Source of the DNA: Bacilli bacterium | GTDB lineage: Bacteria; Bacillota_I; Bacilli_A; RF39; UBA660 | NCBI GenBank assembly: GCA_017527675.1 | Contig: JAFXPU010000005.1 | Span: forward strand, 1-50,942 | Reading direction: 5' to 3' | DNA length: 50,942 nucleotides | In this document: positions 33,941 through 42,234 of the stretch, one piece after another | Layout of the letters: each line of letters begins with the position of its first letter | Position numbering within the stretch: the first letter of the stretch is position 1 | Notes under the pieces: generated by a model | The model's input: the letters and a program-made list of their open reading frames with translations, nothing else | Databases searched by the model: none | Told to the model about the DNA's origin: nothing | Made by a program: the position numbers and the translations under genes

Positions 33941-35275
33941 ATGGGTTTAATTAAAGCTGCCGTTGGTTCAGTATCATCTACATTATCTGACCAATGGAAA
34001 GAGGCCATTAGATGTGAAGACATGGATAGCGACACATTAATGGTTAGAAAAACTACACCTAGTAAGGTAATTACTAATGGTTCAACAATCATTGTTGGTC
34101 CAGGTCAATGTGCTATCATTTATGATAATGGTCGTATATTAGATGCTACTGCAGAAGAAGGTTTTTACACATTTGATTCATCATCATCTCCATCATTATT
34201 TGCTGGTGATTTCGGTGGATTCTTCAAAGAAATGTGGACAAGATTTACATATAATGGAGCTACTTCAAAAGAACAATATGTATTCTTCTTCAATTTAAAA
34301 GAAATTACTAAAAATAAATTTGGTACATCTCAACCAATTATGTATAAGGATTGGGGACATCCTCAATTAAATCCAAGAACTGGCGGATACATTGCTATGA
34401 ATGTTAAAGTTAGATGTTTTGGTACTTATACTTTCAAAATTTGTGATCCATTTGCATTTATGCAAGAATTAGCTGGTACTGCTGAAAAATACACAAAAGA
34501 TGAAGTTAATGAACAAATGAGATCAGAAATCGTTGGAGCATTCTCAAATGTTATGAATGGTCTTGGTTCTGATAAATATAAAATTGAAGTTATGGAACTT
34601 CAAAGTAAAACTGATGAAATTAAAAAAGCTATGGATGAAAACGTTTTTGATGAAAATATTCGTCGTCGTGGTATTCAATTAGTTTCATTCGTTATTGAAA
34701 ACGTTTCAGTTGATGAAGAGTCTCAAGCAAAAATGGACAACTACGAACTTGGTGGAGATCAATTCTCTCAACAAGGTACACTTGTTGGTGCATACTCAAA
34801 TGCTGTTCAAGGTGCTGCTAATAATCCAAACGGTGCAATGAATGGATTTATGGGTATTGGTATGATGAACATGGCATCTGGTGGTATGTTTGGTAATACT
34901 GCAGGAAATGTTCAAAATAATACACAATTTATGCAAGGTAATGCTGAAATGGCAGCTGCTGCTCAAGCTCCAGTTCAACCTGCACAACCAGTTCAACCTG
35001 CTGCTGCTGTTGCAACTCCAGCTCCTGCTGCTCCTGCTGCGCCAGCTGAAACAGGTAAAGTATGTTCAAACTGTGGTGCTGCTTTAGTTGGTAAATTCTG
35101 TACAGAATGTGGAACTAACAATGAAGTAGTTGAAGCACCTGCTGAAGCTCCAGCTGAGGCTCCAGTAGAAGCTCCTGCTGAAGCACCTGCAAAAGTATTC
35201 TGTACTAATTGTGGTAATGAATTACCAGCTGGTGCAAAATTCTGTACAGAATGTGGAACTGCTGTACAACAATAA
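33941..35275 (+). CDS. SPFH-domain protein with two C-terminal zinc ribbons (YdjI type)
   Basis: The 444 residues begin with an SPFH/band-7-like domain (about 20-280) of the virion-core/YdjI type: MGLIKAAVGSVSSTLSDQWK, VGPGQCAIIYDNGRI and FDENIRRRGIQLVSFVIENV. A Gly/Met/Asn-rich stretch and an Ala/Pro-rich linker follow, then two zinc ribbons: CSNCGAALVGKFCTECG and CTNCGNELPAGAKFCTECG, separated by repeats of APAEAP. In Bacillus the related YdjI belongs to the PspA-linked membrane stress genes. No PspA gene is visible here. Codon use in this gene is cleaner and more regular than in its neighbours, hinting at high expression. The ribosome-binding site is AGAAGGATG. Confidence 0.85.
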   Translation: MGLIKAAVGSVSSTLSDQWKEAIRCEDMDSDTLMVRKTTPSKVITNGSTIIVGPGQCAIIYDNGRILDATAEEGFYTFDSSSSPSLFAGDFGGFFKEMWTRFTYNGATSKEQYVFFFNLKEITKNKFGTSQPIMYKDWGHPQLNPRTGGYIAMNVKVRCFGTYTFKICDPFAFMQELAGTAEKYTKDEVNEQMRSEIVGAFSNVMNGLGSDKYKIEVMELQSKTDEIKKAMDENVFDENIRRRGIQLVSFVIENVSVDEESQAKMDNYELGGDQFSQQGTLVGAYSNAVQGAANNPNGAMNGFMGIGMMNMASGGMFGNTAGNVQNNTQFMQGNAEMAAAAQAPVQPAQPVQPAAAVATPAPAAPAAPAETGKVCSNCGAALVGKFCTECGTNNEVVEAPAEAPAEAPVEAPAEAPAKVFCTNCGNELPAGAKFCTECGTAVQQ

Positions 35276-35282
35276 TTTAAAT

Positions 35283-35308
35283 AAAAAATCTCTTTTGAGA
35301 TTTTTTTT
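35283..35308 (+). terminator. terminator of the SPFH gene
   Basis: AAAAATCTC, loop TTTT, GAGATTTTT and a T run. Confidence 0.8.
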
Positions 35309-35309
35309 A

Positions 35310-35318
35310 TGGTATAAT
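35310..35318 (+). promoter_or_regulatory. extended -10 promoter
   Basis: TGG-TATAAT directly after the terminator T run, 16 bases before the ATG at 35335. Confidence 0.6.
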
Positions 35319-35334
35319 ATTAATAGGTGATTAT

Positions 35335-35997
35335 ATGTATAATATTAAAATGAATTCAAGTAAAGCTGTTGCTGTTGTTGGTTGGATATTTATTGTTATT
35401 GGCCTTATATGGTCAGCAATAATGTTTTTTCTAGTTTATTCTCCCAAAACATTTTTTAAACATGAAACTATTCCTGAAAATATTGAATGGAGAATTGATC
35501 AAGATGGTGAATATCATGCAAAAGTAACTTATGAATATAAGAAAAAAGAATATCAATGTGAACCATCTGCATCATCAACAAGTAAATTTAAAATTAAAAG
35601 AATCTATTTTGATGATAATAATCATTGTATGGTTCCTATTAAAGATTTATTTGGACCAGCTATCTATGCATTTTATTTTAGTGCATTTGTATTTCTGGGT
35701 TTAGGTGGAGGATTAGTTTGGTCATATTATAAACAAAAGAAAAAAATTGAGGCCTTAAAAACAGGTGGTATATTAGTTAAGAATATTGATTGTGAAACGA
35801 AATTATCTTCAATGTTTATAAATGGTCAAAGGATGTATCAAATAACAACTAATTATACATTTCCTGATGGTACAACTAAAATACTAAGTCAATTTAGAAC
35901 ACCATCGCCAGGAGAAGAAATAACAGAAAATAAATGTGATTTATTATACTTACCTGATGATTATAAAACATATTATTTGGATTTTCATATTAATTAA
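35335..35997 (+). CDS. DUF3592-like membrane protein
   Basis: The 220 residues show a membrane helix near the start (AVAVVGWIFIVIGLIWSAIM), an outside strand-rich segment with HAKVTYEYKKKEYQCEPS, a second helix (about 101-123) and a cytoplasmic domain. The layout helix, beta segment, helix, beta segment is that of DUF3592 proteins, which have no assigned function. ATG 35335 follows AGGTGATTAT. It is a single gene between two terminators. Confidence 0.65.
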   Translation: MYNIKMNSSKAVAVVGWIFIVIGLIWSAIMFFLVYSPKTFFKHETIPENIEWRIDQDGEYHAKVTYEYKKKEYQCEPSASSTSKFKIKRIYFDDNNHCMVPIKDLFGPAIYAFYFSAFVFLGLGGGLVWSYYKQKKKIEALKTGGILVKNIDCETKLSSMFINGQRMYQITTNYTFPDGTTKILSQFRTPSPGEEITENKCDLLYLPDDYKTYYLDFHIN

Positions 35998-36019
35998 AAA
36001 CTAGCTTGCTAGTTTTTTT
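35994..36019 (+). terminator. terminator
   Basis: AAAAACTA, loop GCTTGC, TAGTTTTT and a T run. Confidence 0.75.
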
Positions 36020-36020
36020 G

Positions 36021-36059
36021 TTTACACTCATTTGTAAAGCAAATGACACTTTTTGTAAA
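36021..36059. promoter_or_regulatory. repeated TTTACA/TGTAAA elements before glyA
   Basis: TTTACA (36021-36026) and TGTAAA (36033-36038) are inverted with a six-base gap, and TGTAAA returns at 36054-36059. CATTTG and CAAATG (36029-36034, 36040-36045) form a second inverted pair. They lie just upstream of the glyA -10 box and could be an operator. Confidence 0.35.
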
Positions 36060-36074
36060 AAACGTATTTAGATT

Positions 36075-36083
36075 TGTTATAAT
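36075..36083 (+). promoter_or_regulatory. extended -10 promoter of glyA-folD
   Basis: TGT-TATAAT, 20 bases before the ATG at 36104. Confidence 0.6.
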
Positions 36084-36103
36084 TTATATAGGAGCTGATG
36101 AAA

Positions 36104-37318
36104 ATGGATATTATTTTGAAAGATGCTTTAGAAAAAGAAAAACAAAGACAACTACATAATATTGAGTTAATTGCTTCAGAAAACTATGTATCTAAAGATA
36201 TATTAGAATTACAAGGGAGTATTTTAACAAACAAATATGCTGAGGGTTATCCAGGCAAAAGATATTATGGCGGTTGTGAATATATTGATATATTTGAATC
36301 CAAGGCAATAGAATATGCATGTCGTTTATTTAATGCTAAATATGCTAATGTTCAACCTCATAGCGGATCTGCTGCAAATATGGCTGTTTATCGTTCATTA
36401 CTTGAACCAGGAGATAAAGTATTAGGTATGAACCTTTCTCATGGTGGACATCTAACACATGGTCATCATATGAGTTTTTCAGGTATTGATTATGAAATAA
36501 TTGATTATAAAGTTAGTCCAGATACTGAATTAATCGATTATGATGAATTAGAAAAAATAGTAATAAATGAAAAACCTAAGATGATTATAGCTGGTGCATC
36601 TGCTTATTCACGCAAAATTGATTTTAAAAAATTTAGAGATATTGCTGATAAAGTAGGAGCATACTTAATGGTTGATATGGCTCATATTGCTGGACTTGTT
36701 GCTGCAGGTTTTCATGAAAATCCAGTTGACTATGCAGATGTTGTAACATCAACAACTCATAAAACTTTAAGAGGGCCTCGTGGAGGATTAATATTAACAA
36801 ATAATGAAGAAATAATTACTAAAATAAATAAAACAGTATTCCCAGGTATTCAAGGTGGACCTTTGATGCATGTTATTGCTGCTAAAGCAGAATGTTTCTA
36901 CGAAGCTTTACAACCTGAATTTAAAGAATATATAAAAAATGTATTAATAAATATTAAAGAACTTTCTGATACACTTCAAGCTGAAGGATTTAGAATAGTT
37001 AGTAATGGAACTGATAATCATTTAATTTTATTAGATGTTAAAAGTATTGGTTTAACTGGTTTAGAAGCCGAAAAACTACTTGGTAATATTTTAATTACTG
37101 TAAATAAAAATACTATACCATATGATACAGAAAAACCATTTATTACAAGTGGTATTCGTTTAGGTTCTGCTGCAATGACAACTAGGGGATTTACAAAAGA
37201 TGATTTTCATCAGGTGGGTTTAATAATTAGTAAATGTTTAAAAAATAAGGATAATTTAGATATTCAAAATGAGTTAAGAAGCAATGTACTTGCTTTAACT
37301 GATAAATATCCAATTTAA
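36104..37318 (+). CDS. glyA: serine hydroxymethyltransferase
   Basis: GlyA converts serine and tetrahydrofolate to glycine and 5,10-methylene-THF. The 404 residues carry [11 protein letters not shown] near the N-terminus, [18 protein letters not shown], and the PLP Lys in [19 protein letters not shown]. The C-terminal domain is complete. ATG 36104 is nine bases after GGAG; the ATG at 36098 would be only three bases from it. folD follows after nine bases, so the operon makes and then oxidises methylene-THF. Confidence 0.97.
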   Translation: MDIILKDALEKEKQRQLHNIELIASENYVSKDILELQGSILTNKYAEGYPGKRYYGGCEYIDIFESKAIEYACRLFNAKYANVQPHSGSAANMAVYRSLLEPGDKVLGMNLSHGGHLTHGHHMSFSGIDYEIIDYKVSPDTELIDYDELEKIVINEKPKMIIAGASAYSRKIDFKKFRDIADKVGAYLMVDMAHIAGLVAAGFHENPVDYADVVTSTTHKTLRGPRGGLILTNNEEIITKINKTVFPGIQGGPLMHVIAAKAECFYEALQPEFKEYIKNVLINIKELSDTLQAEGFRIVSNGTDNHLILLDVKSIGLTGLEAEKLLGNILITVNKNTIPYDTEKPFITSGIRLGSAAMTTRGFTKDDFHQVGLIISKCLKNKDNLDIQNELRSNVLALTDKYPI

Positions 37319-37327
37319 GGAGGAATT

Positions 37328-38158
37328 ATGGAATTATTAAATGGTAAAGAATTAGCCCAAGAAATACGAGTGGATATTAAAACTGAAATAAAAGGATGTA
37401 TGATACGTCCATCCCTTGCTGTTATTCAAATAGGGGATGATGATGCTTCTAATGTTTATATCAAAAACAAAGAAAAAGCTTGTCAAGAAGTAGGAATTTA
37501 TTTTAGACATTTTAAATATGATGATGATACTCCAGAACTATCTATTATTAATAAAATAAAAGAATTAAATAATGATGAATATGTTAATGGTATTATTGTT
37601 CAACTTCCAATTCCTGAAAAGTATAATGAAAAAAGAATATTAAATACAATTATTAACTCAAAAGATGTAGATGGTTTAACTGATATTAATACAGGTAGAC
37701 TTGTGAATGGTAAAAAGACATTAGTACCTTGTACACCACTTGGTATTATGACTTTACTTAAAAAATATGAAGTTGAATTAGAAGGTAAAAATGTAGTTAT
37801 TATTGGGCGCTCAAAACTTGTTGGTAGACCACTTTTAAGCTTAATGTTAAATGAAAACGCAACTGTTACAATTTGTCATTCTAAAACAGCTGATTTAGCA
37901 GAATATACAAAGAATGCGGATATTATTGTGGTTGCAGCTGGAGTACCTAAATTACTTACAGGTGATATGGTTAAAAAAGGATGCGTTGTTGTTGACGTAG
38001 GTATTAATCGTGTAGATGATAAATTATGTGGTGATGTTGATTTCGATTCAGTATCTAAAAAAGCCTCATATATTAGCCCAGTACCAGGTGGTGTTGGACC
38101 AATGACAATAGCATCACTTTTATCAAATGTCATGACATGTTATAATAATAAAAAATAA
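37328..38158 (+). CDS. folD: methylene-THF dehydrogenase/cyclohydrolase
   Basis: FolD turns 5,10-methylene-THF into 10-formyl-THF in two steps. The 276 residues contain VYIKNKEKACQEVGI with the catalytic Lys, GIIVQLPIPEK, KDVDGLTDIN, the nucleotide site VIIGRSKLVGRPLLSLM and the C-terminal ISPVPGGVGPMTIASLL. It follows glyA with AAGGAGG and supplies formyl groups for initiator tRNA; the deformylase gene def lies 2.7 kb further on. Confidence 0.97.
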   Translation: MELLNGKELAQEIRVDIKTEIKGCMIRPSLAVIQIGDDDASNVYIKNKEKACQEVGIYFRHFKYDDDTPELSIINKIKELNNDEYVNGIIVQLPIPEKYNEKRILNTIINSKDVDGLTDINTGRLVNGKKTLVPCTPLGIMTLLKKYEVELEGKNVVIIGRSKLVGRPLLSLMLNENATVTICHSKTADLAEYTKNADIIVVAAGVPKLLTGDMVKKGCVVVDVGINRVDDKLCGDVDFDSVSKKASYISPVPGGVGPMTIASLLSNVMTCYNNKK

Positions 38159-38182
38159 AAAGAAATTTAATTTCTTTTTTTT
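38154..38182 (+). terminator. terminator of glyA-folD
   Basis: AAAAAGAAAT, loop TTA, ATTTCTTTTT, followed by T bases; the next gene's AGGAGG comes right after. Confidence 0.7.
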
Positions 38183-38193
38183 AGGAGGAATTT

Positions 38194-39774
38194 ATGTTAA
38201 TAGTTGAAAATGTAGGATTAACATTTGGTAAAAGAGTTTTATTTGAAAATGTTAATTTAAAATTTGAAAATGATAATTGCTATGGTATTATTGGTGCTAA
38301 TGGTGCTGGTAAAACAACTTTTTTAAAAATATTATCAGGTGAAATAGAATCAACAAAAGGAGAAGTTATTGTTGGTAAAGATGAAAGGGTATCTGTTTTA
38401 GTTCAAAACCATAATGCTTATGATGATTATACAGTTATTGATACAGTTATTATGGGTGATAAAGAATTATATGATATCAAGACGGAAAAAGAAGCTTTAT
38501 ATATGAAAGAAGACTTTACTAATGAAGATGGTATTCGTGCTGGTATTTTAGAAGATTTGTTTTTAAAACATAATGGTTGGGAAGCTGAAGCTAATGCTGC
38601 TATCTTACTTGCTGGTTTAGGTGTTAAAACGGAATTACATAATCAGTTTATGCGTGATATAAAAGAATCAGATAAAGTAAAAGTAATGCTTGCTCGTGCA
38701 TTGTTTGGTGATCCAGATATTTTGCTTTTAGACGAACCTACTAATGGTCTTGATCTTGATTCTAAAGAATGGTTAGAAGAGTTTTTAATTAACTTTAAAA
38801 ATACAGTTATTGTTATATCTCATGATCGTTATTTTTTAAATAAAGTATGTACTCATATGGTTGATATAGATTATAATAAAATTACTTTATTTACAGGTAA
38901 CTATGATTTTTGGTATGAATCTAGTAAATTAATTCAACAACAAATGCGCGATTCAAATAAGAAAAAAGAAGAACGTATAAAAGAATTACAAGAATTTATT
39001 AGAAGATTTTCGGCTAATGCTTCAAAATCTAAACAAGCAACTAGTAGAAAGAAAACTCTAGAAAAAATAGTTTTAGATGAAATTAAACCATCATCTAGAC
39101 GTTATCCATTTATTAATTTTGAAATAGAACGTACTCTTGGTAAAGAGGTTATTTATTTAAATAAAATAACTAAACCAGGTATTCTATCTAATGTTCGTTT
39201 TACTATTAAACCTGGTGATAAAATTATTTTACTTGGCAATAACGAAATAGCTAAAACAGCTCTTTTAAATATATTAGCAGGTGTTGATACAGAATTTGAA
39301 GGAGAAATGAAAGTAGGTACAACTGTAACTACAGCTTATTATCCTAAAAACTATGATCCGTTTTTTGAAACTAATGATAATATGGTTGAATGGTTAAGAA
39401 ATTTTTCTGATAATAAAGATGAAACATTTATTAGAAGCTTTTTAGGACGTATGTTGTTTTCAGGCGAAGAAAGTTTAAAATCGGTAAATGTTTTATCAGG
39501 AGGGGAAAAAGTTCGTTGTATGTTATCTAAAATGATGTTAGCACGTTCTAATGTATTATTATTTGATGAGCCAACTAATCATTTAGATATGGAATCTATT
39601 ACAGCTTTAGCAGATGGTATGTTAAATTTTAAAGGATCAATAGTATTTAGTAGTTATGATCAACATTTAATTGAAAATGTAGCTAATCGTGTAATTAAAA
39701 TAAATGATGATGGTACCATTATTGATACTGAATTAAATTATGAAGAATTTGTAAAAAAATATGGTAAAAATTAA
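38194..39774 (+). CDS. ABC-F ATPase with one canonical and one degenerate ATP site
   Basis: The 526 residues hold two ATPase domains joined by a charged linker (KKKEERIKELQEFIRRFSAN) and no membrane part, as in ABC-F translation factors of the YbiT/YkpA branch. Domain 1 has Walker A GANGAGKTT (34-42) and Walker B ILLLDEPTN, but its signature is IKESDKVKV (156-164) instead of LSGGEK. Domain 2 has LSGGEKVRCML and LLFDEPTNHLD, but its Walker A is GNNEIAKT (348-355), without the usual Gly-Lys. The two defects fall in the same composite site, so one site should be active and the other weak. Related proteins act on stalled ribosomes. AGGAGG precedes the start. Confidence 0.9.
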   Translation: MLIVENVGLTFGKRVLFENVNLKFENDNCYGIIGANGAGKTTFLKILSGEIESTKGEVIVGKDERVSVLVQNHNAYDDYTVIDTVIMGDKELYDIKTEKEALYMKEDFTNEDGIRAGILEDLFLKHNGWEAEANAAILLAGLGVKTELHNQFMRDIKESDKVKVMLARALFGDPDILLLDEPTNGLDLDSKEWLEEFLINFKNTVIVISHDRYFLNKVCTHMVDIDYNKITLFTGNYDFWYESSKLIQQQMRDSNKKKEERIKELQEFIRRFSANASKSKQATSRKKTLEKIVLDEIKPSSRRYPFINFEIERTLGKEVIYLNKITKPGILSNVRFTIKPGDKIILLGNNEIAKTALLNILAGVDTEFEGEMKVGTTVTTAYYPKNYDPFFETNDNMVEWLRNFSDNKDETFIRSFLGRMLFSGEESLKSVNVLSGGEKVRCMLSKMMLARSNVLLFDEPTNHLDMESITALADGMLNFKGSIVFSSYDQHLIENVANRVIKINDDGTIIDTELNYEEFVKKYGKN

Positions 39775-39780
39775 AAAATA

Positions 39781-39789
39781 TGCTATAAT
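39781..39789 (+). promoter_or_regulatory. extended -10 promoter of the split Fic gene
   Basis: TGC-TATAAT, 24 bases before the ATG at 39814, with GAGGTGATTTT as ribosome-binding site. Confidence 0.55.
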
Positions 39790-39813
39790 ATGTCTTATTA
39801 ATGAGGTGATTTT

Positions 39814-40848
39814 ATGTCAAACCTTTTAGATGATACTAAAATAGAAGAATATACAAAAGAATTTGTTAGTACAACTTTTGAATCTTTAATTCTTTTAAAA
39901 AACCAATATGATGAATTATTAAAAGTAGAAAATAAAAAAGATTTAAAAGAATATAAACAATTATATACTTTGTTAGAAAAAGCTTTAACTTTATATTCTA
40001 AAGCTGTTGAACCTAATTATGATACCATCATTGAATCATTTAAAAGAAAATATATTAAAACTGAGTCTCAAGTTGAAAAAAATGATACTAAAGAACAAAT
40101 ACAAGGAGTAAGAATTGTTTATGATTATATTCAACAATTTGATATAAATAATCTTAATTTATTTGTTGCTGCTTTAGAAATTAATTTTAAATTATGGAAA
40201 CCAACTGATGATAAGAATAATAAAGATATTATTGAACAAAAAGAAAAATTAAATTTAGAAATTCAACAATTATTTGCTGAAGCAAAAGAAAAAAAAGAAG
40301 TATCTAAGATTACCGAAGCAAGAGTAAAACAACAACAATTAGCTGGTTTAAATTATAAATCAAAAATAGGTGGGGTACTTAGAATAAACGATAATCAAGA
40401 TGATGTTAAATTTCAAAACGTTGATTATAATGTACCTAAAGCCTCTGATGCTTCTTAGTTTATAAATAGTTTAGCATCATTTGCTAAAAAAGAAGAATTT
40501 AATAGATATTTAGAATCAGATAATTTAATGGAATATATCTTTTATGCTATTAGATTAACAACTGATTTAATTAAGTATCAACCTTTTATGGATGGTAATA
40601 AAAGAACATTTAGAGGACTTTTAAATTTAATGTTTAAAGCCCGTAATTTACCGCCAATTTATATTAAAAAGGATGAAATAGAAGAATATAAAAAAGCCTT
40701 ATTTAAAGGCATTATAAAAGAAGATTATGATGATTTATATTTCTTCTATATGAATAAATTATGTGATTCAATTTATGAACTTGATATTGAACCATATATT
40801 AAAGCTAAAGAAATTCAAGAAGACAAAAATAAAAAGCTTAAACCATAA
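39814..40848 (+). pseudogene. Fic-domain protein split by an in-frame TAG
   Basis: Codon 215 (40456-40458) is TAG, yet the frame continues without shift for 130 more codons with the same character. Before the stop lie helical segments and GGVLRIND, which fits the start of a Fic core; after it come NSLASFAKKEEF and the active-site loop Q256-PFMDGNKR-TFR. The whole product would have 344 residues. The catalytic His is Gln, as in the small Fic-like protein at 762. Translation to the stop yields a 214-residue product without the active-site loop; a second start at 40528 has no ribosome-binding site. Since TAG is a normal stop elsewhere in this window, a nonsense mutation is the simplest reading; programmed readthrough is less likely. 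Confidence 0.75.
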
Positions 40849-40860
40849 GCTTTTTATTTT
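40831..40860. terminator. bidirectional terminator
   Basis: AAAAAGCTTA, loop AACCA, TAAGCTTTTT with a T-rich tail. It serves the Fic gene and the convergent def gene. Confidence 0.75.
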
Positions 40861-41408
40861 TATATTAGTCTTAATTCATTTTCATTATAGAATGGTTTTT
40901 TAGGATCAATTCGATCATAAAATAATATTCCATCTAAATGATCTATTTCATGTTGGAATGCTATTGCTAATTCTTCGCGAGCACGTACAGATATTTTATT
41001 TCCATCTTCATCATATCCTTCAACAGTAACTCGAGCATATCTTTTAACATGTCCTTCAACTTCACGATTAACAGATAAGCAACCTTCACCTTCTTCAGCA
41101 GCTATTTCTTCAGCAGAATAACTAACTATTTTTGGATTAATGAATACATAATTATCAAATATACCTTCTTCAACTTCATGAACAATTACTATAATACGTT
41201 CATTAATACCAAGTTGAGGAAAAGCAAGACCCATACCTGGACGTAAATCATACTTTTTAGAGTATTCTTCAATTTGACTATATGTTAATTCATCAATAAT
41301 ACGTTGAATTGTTTTTTTATATTCTTTAGATAATGGAAAAGTAGCATCAACACTTTTTTTTCTTAAATGTGGATCTTTTTCATCTAAAATATTTAATTTT
41401 TTAAACAT
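40860..41408 (-). CDS. def: peptide deformylase
   Basis: Def removes the formyl group from new proteins. The 182 residues show the three motifs: GMGLAFPQ (58-65; the usual form is GxGLAAPQ), EGCLSV with the metal Cys110, and QHEIDHLDG with His153, Glu154 and His157. The length fits the type 2 enzymes of Firmicutes. The start follows GAGGTGG on the minus strand; TATAAT with an extra TG lies 16 bases upstream of it. Confidence 0.96.
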   Translation of the reverse strand: MFKKLNILDEKDPHLRKKSVDATFPLSKEYKKTIQRIIDELTYSQIEEYSKKYDLRPGMGLAFPQLGINERIIVIVHEVEEGIFDNYVFINPKIVSYSAEEIAAEEGEGCLSVNREVEGHVKRYARVTVEGYDEDGNKISVRAREELAIAFQHEIDHLDGILFYDRIDPKKPFYNENELRLI

Positions 41409-41424
41409 AAAACCACCTCAGTTA

Positions 41425-41452
41425 ATTATATCATAAATATTTTATTTGTAAA
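41425..41452 (-). promoter_or_regulatory. def promoter
   Basis: On the minus strand TTTACA, 16 bases, then TATAAT with a preceding TGA. Sixteen bases separate the box from the ATG. Confidence 0.55.
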
Positions 41453-41468
41453 GGATAAATAAATAAGA

Positions 41469-41474
41469 TATAAT
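41469..41474 (+). promoter_or_regulatory. -10 box of the Nudix gene
   Basis: TATAAT, 16 bases before the ATG at 41491; it is divergent from the def promoter. Confidence 0.5.
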
Positions 41475-41490
41475 GTAAATAGGTGATAAT

Positions 41491-41943
41491 ATGGATTTAA
41501 CAATAATTGATGATAATGTGCGTTTTGGTGTTCGTACAGCTGCTATTATTTTAAATAGCAATAAAACAAAAATATTACTACAAAAAGTAAAAGATATTTA
41601 TATGTTACCGGGTGGGAGAATGCATACAGGTGAAGATTCCTATGATGCTATTAAAAGAGAATTAGTAGAAGAATTAAATTTGAATAAAGATGTTACTTTT
41701 AAATTTAGTGCTGAAGTAATAACTAATTTACCAGATGGTCGTTTATATCATGAACTAGGTTATTATTATTCAGTTATTTATGATGAAACAAGTGATAATC
41801 AATTTAAAACTAATGATGCTAATGATGGAGAAGTATATTTTAAATGGTTTAATTTAACTGAATTAGATAATTTAAAATTTATACCCAAAAAATTAATTCC
41901 ATATCTTAATGTAGATACGCCAACACATTTAATTATAAAATAA
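41491..41943 (+). CDS. Nudix hydrolase
   Basis: The 150 residues carry the Nudix box GRMHTGEDSYDAIKRELVEE, with the REL-x-EE core that binds magnesium. The family splits nucleoside diphosphates linked to another group X; the substrate is unknown. LPGG precedes the box as usual. AGGTGATAAT is the ribosome-binding site. A single gene, divergent from def and convergent with the YjcZ-like gene. Confidence 0.9.
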   Translation: MDLTIIDDNVRFGVRTAAIILNSNKTKILLQKVKDIYMLPGGRMHTGEDSYDAIKRELVEELNLNKDVTFKFSAEVITNLPDGRLYHELGYYYSVIYDETSDNQFKTNDANDGEVYFKWFNLTELDNLKFIPKKLIPYLNVDTPTHLIIK

Positions 41944-41968
41944 AAAATTGCAGACTAATGTCTGCAAT
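41942..41968 (-). terminator. terminator of the YjcZ-like gene
   Basis: ATTGCAGAC and GTCTGCAAT form a 9-base-pair stem around the stop codon. The T run lies only on the minus-strand side, so it serves the minus-strand gene. Confidence 0.75.
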
Positions 41969-42119
41969 TATTGTTATCAAATGCACGTGCACCAATAACA
42001 ATTACAAGTAAGATAAATAATACTAAGATTATAGCTCCACCATATCCATAACCAGTGTTATTAGTATAACCACCAGCAGGATATGCACCATAACCTTGGT
42101 ATCCACCATAGTAATACAT
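41955..42119 (-). CDS. YjcZ-like tiny membrane protein, 54 residues
   Basis: The product starts MYYYGGYQGYGAYPAGGYTN, a Gly/Tyr-rich N-terminus, followed by GYGYGGAIILVLFILLVIVI, one membrane helix, and a short polar tail. A Gly/Tyr stretch running into a helix of the form GGxxLIVVLFILLIIVG is typical of the YjcZ/SscA tiny membrane proteins of Bacilli (TIGR01732-like), some linked to spore coats. AGGAGG (42126-42131 on the other strand) precedes the ATG, and a dedicated terminator covers the stop, so it is a real gene. Sporulation genes are not visible in this window. Confidence 0.8.
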   Translation of the reverse strand: MYYYGGYQGYGAYPAGGYTNNTGYGYGGAIILVLFILLVIVIGARAFDNNNCRH

Positions 42120-42201
42120 AAATTACCTCCTAACTTACTATATTTTATTTAAATAATGTGTAAATGGTAAGTATAAATAACTAGAAAAACAACTAATAAT
42201 A

Positions 42202-42210
42202 TGATATTAT
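42202..42210 (+). promoter_or_regulatory. extended -10 of the SEDS gene
   Basis: TGA-TATTAT, 24 bases before the ATG at 42235. Confidence 0.4.
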
Positions 42211-42234
42211 ATTTATTAGGGAAAGGTGAGATAT

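Noticed and set aside
34796-35087. Open frames in other phases of the SPFH gene
   Set aside because: They come from the regular Ala/Pro codon repeats and have no translation signals.
40456-40458. TAG as a recoded sense codon
   Set aside because: TAG closes several normal genes here (for example those ending at 12855, 43395, 44982 and 47564), so general recoding is not supported.
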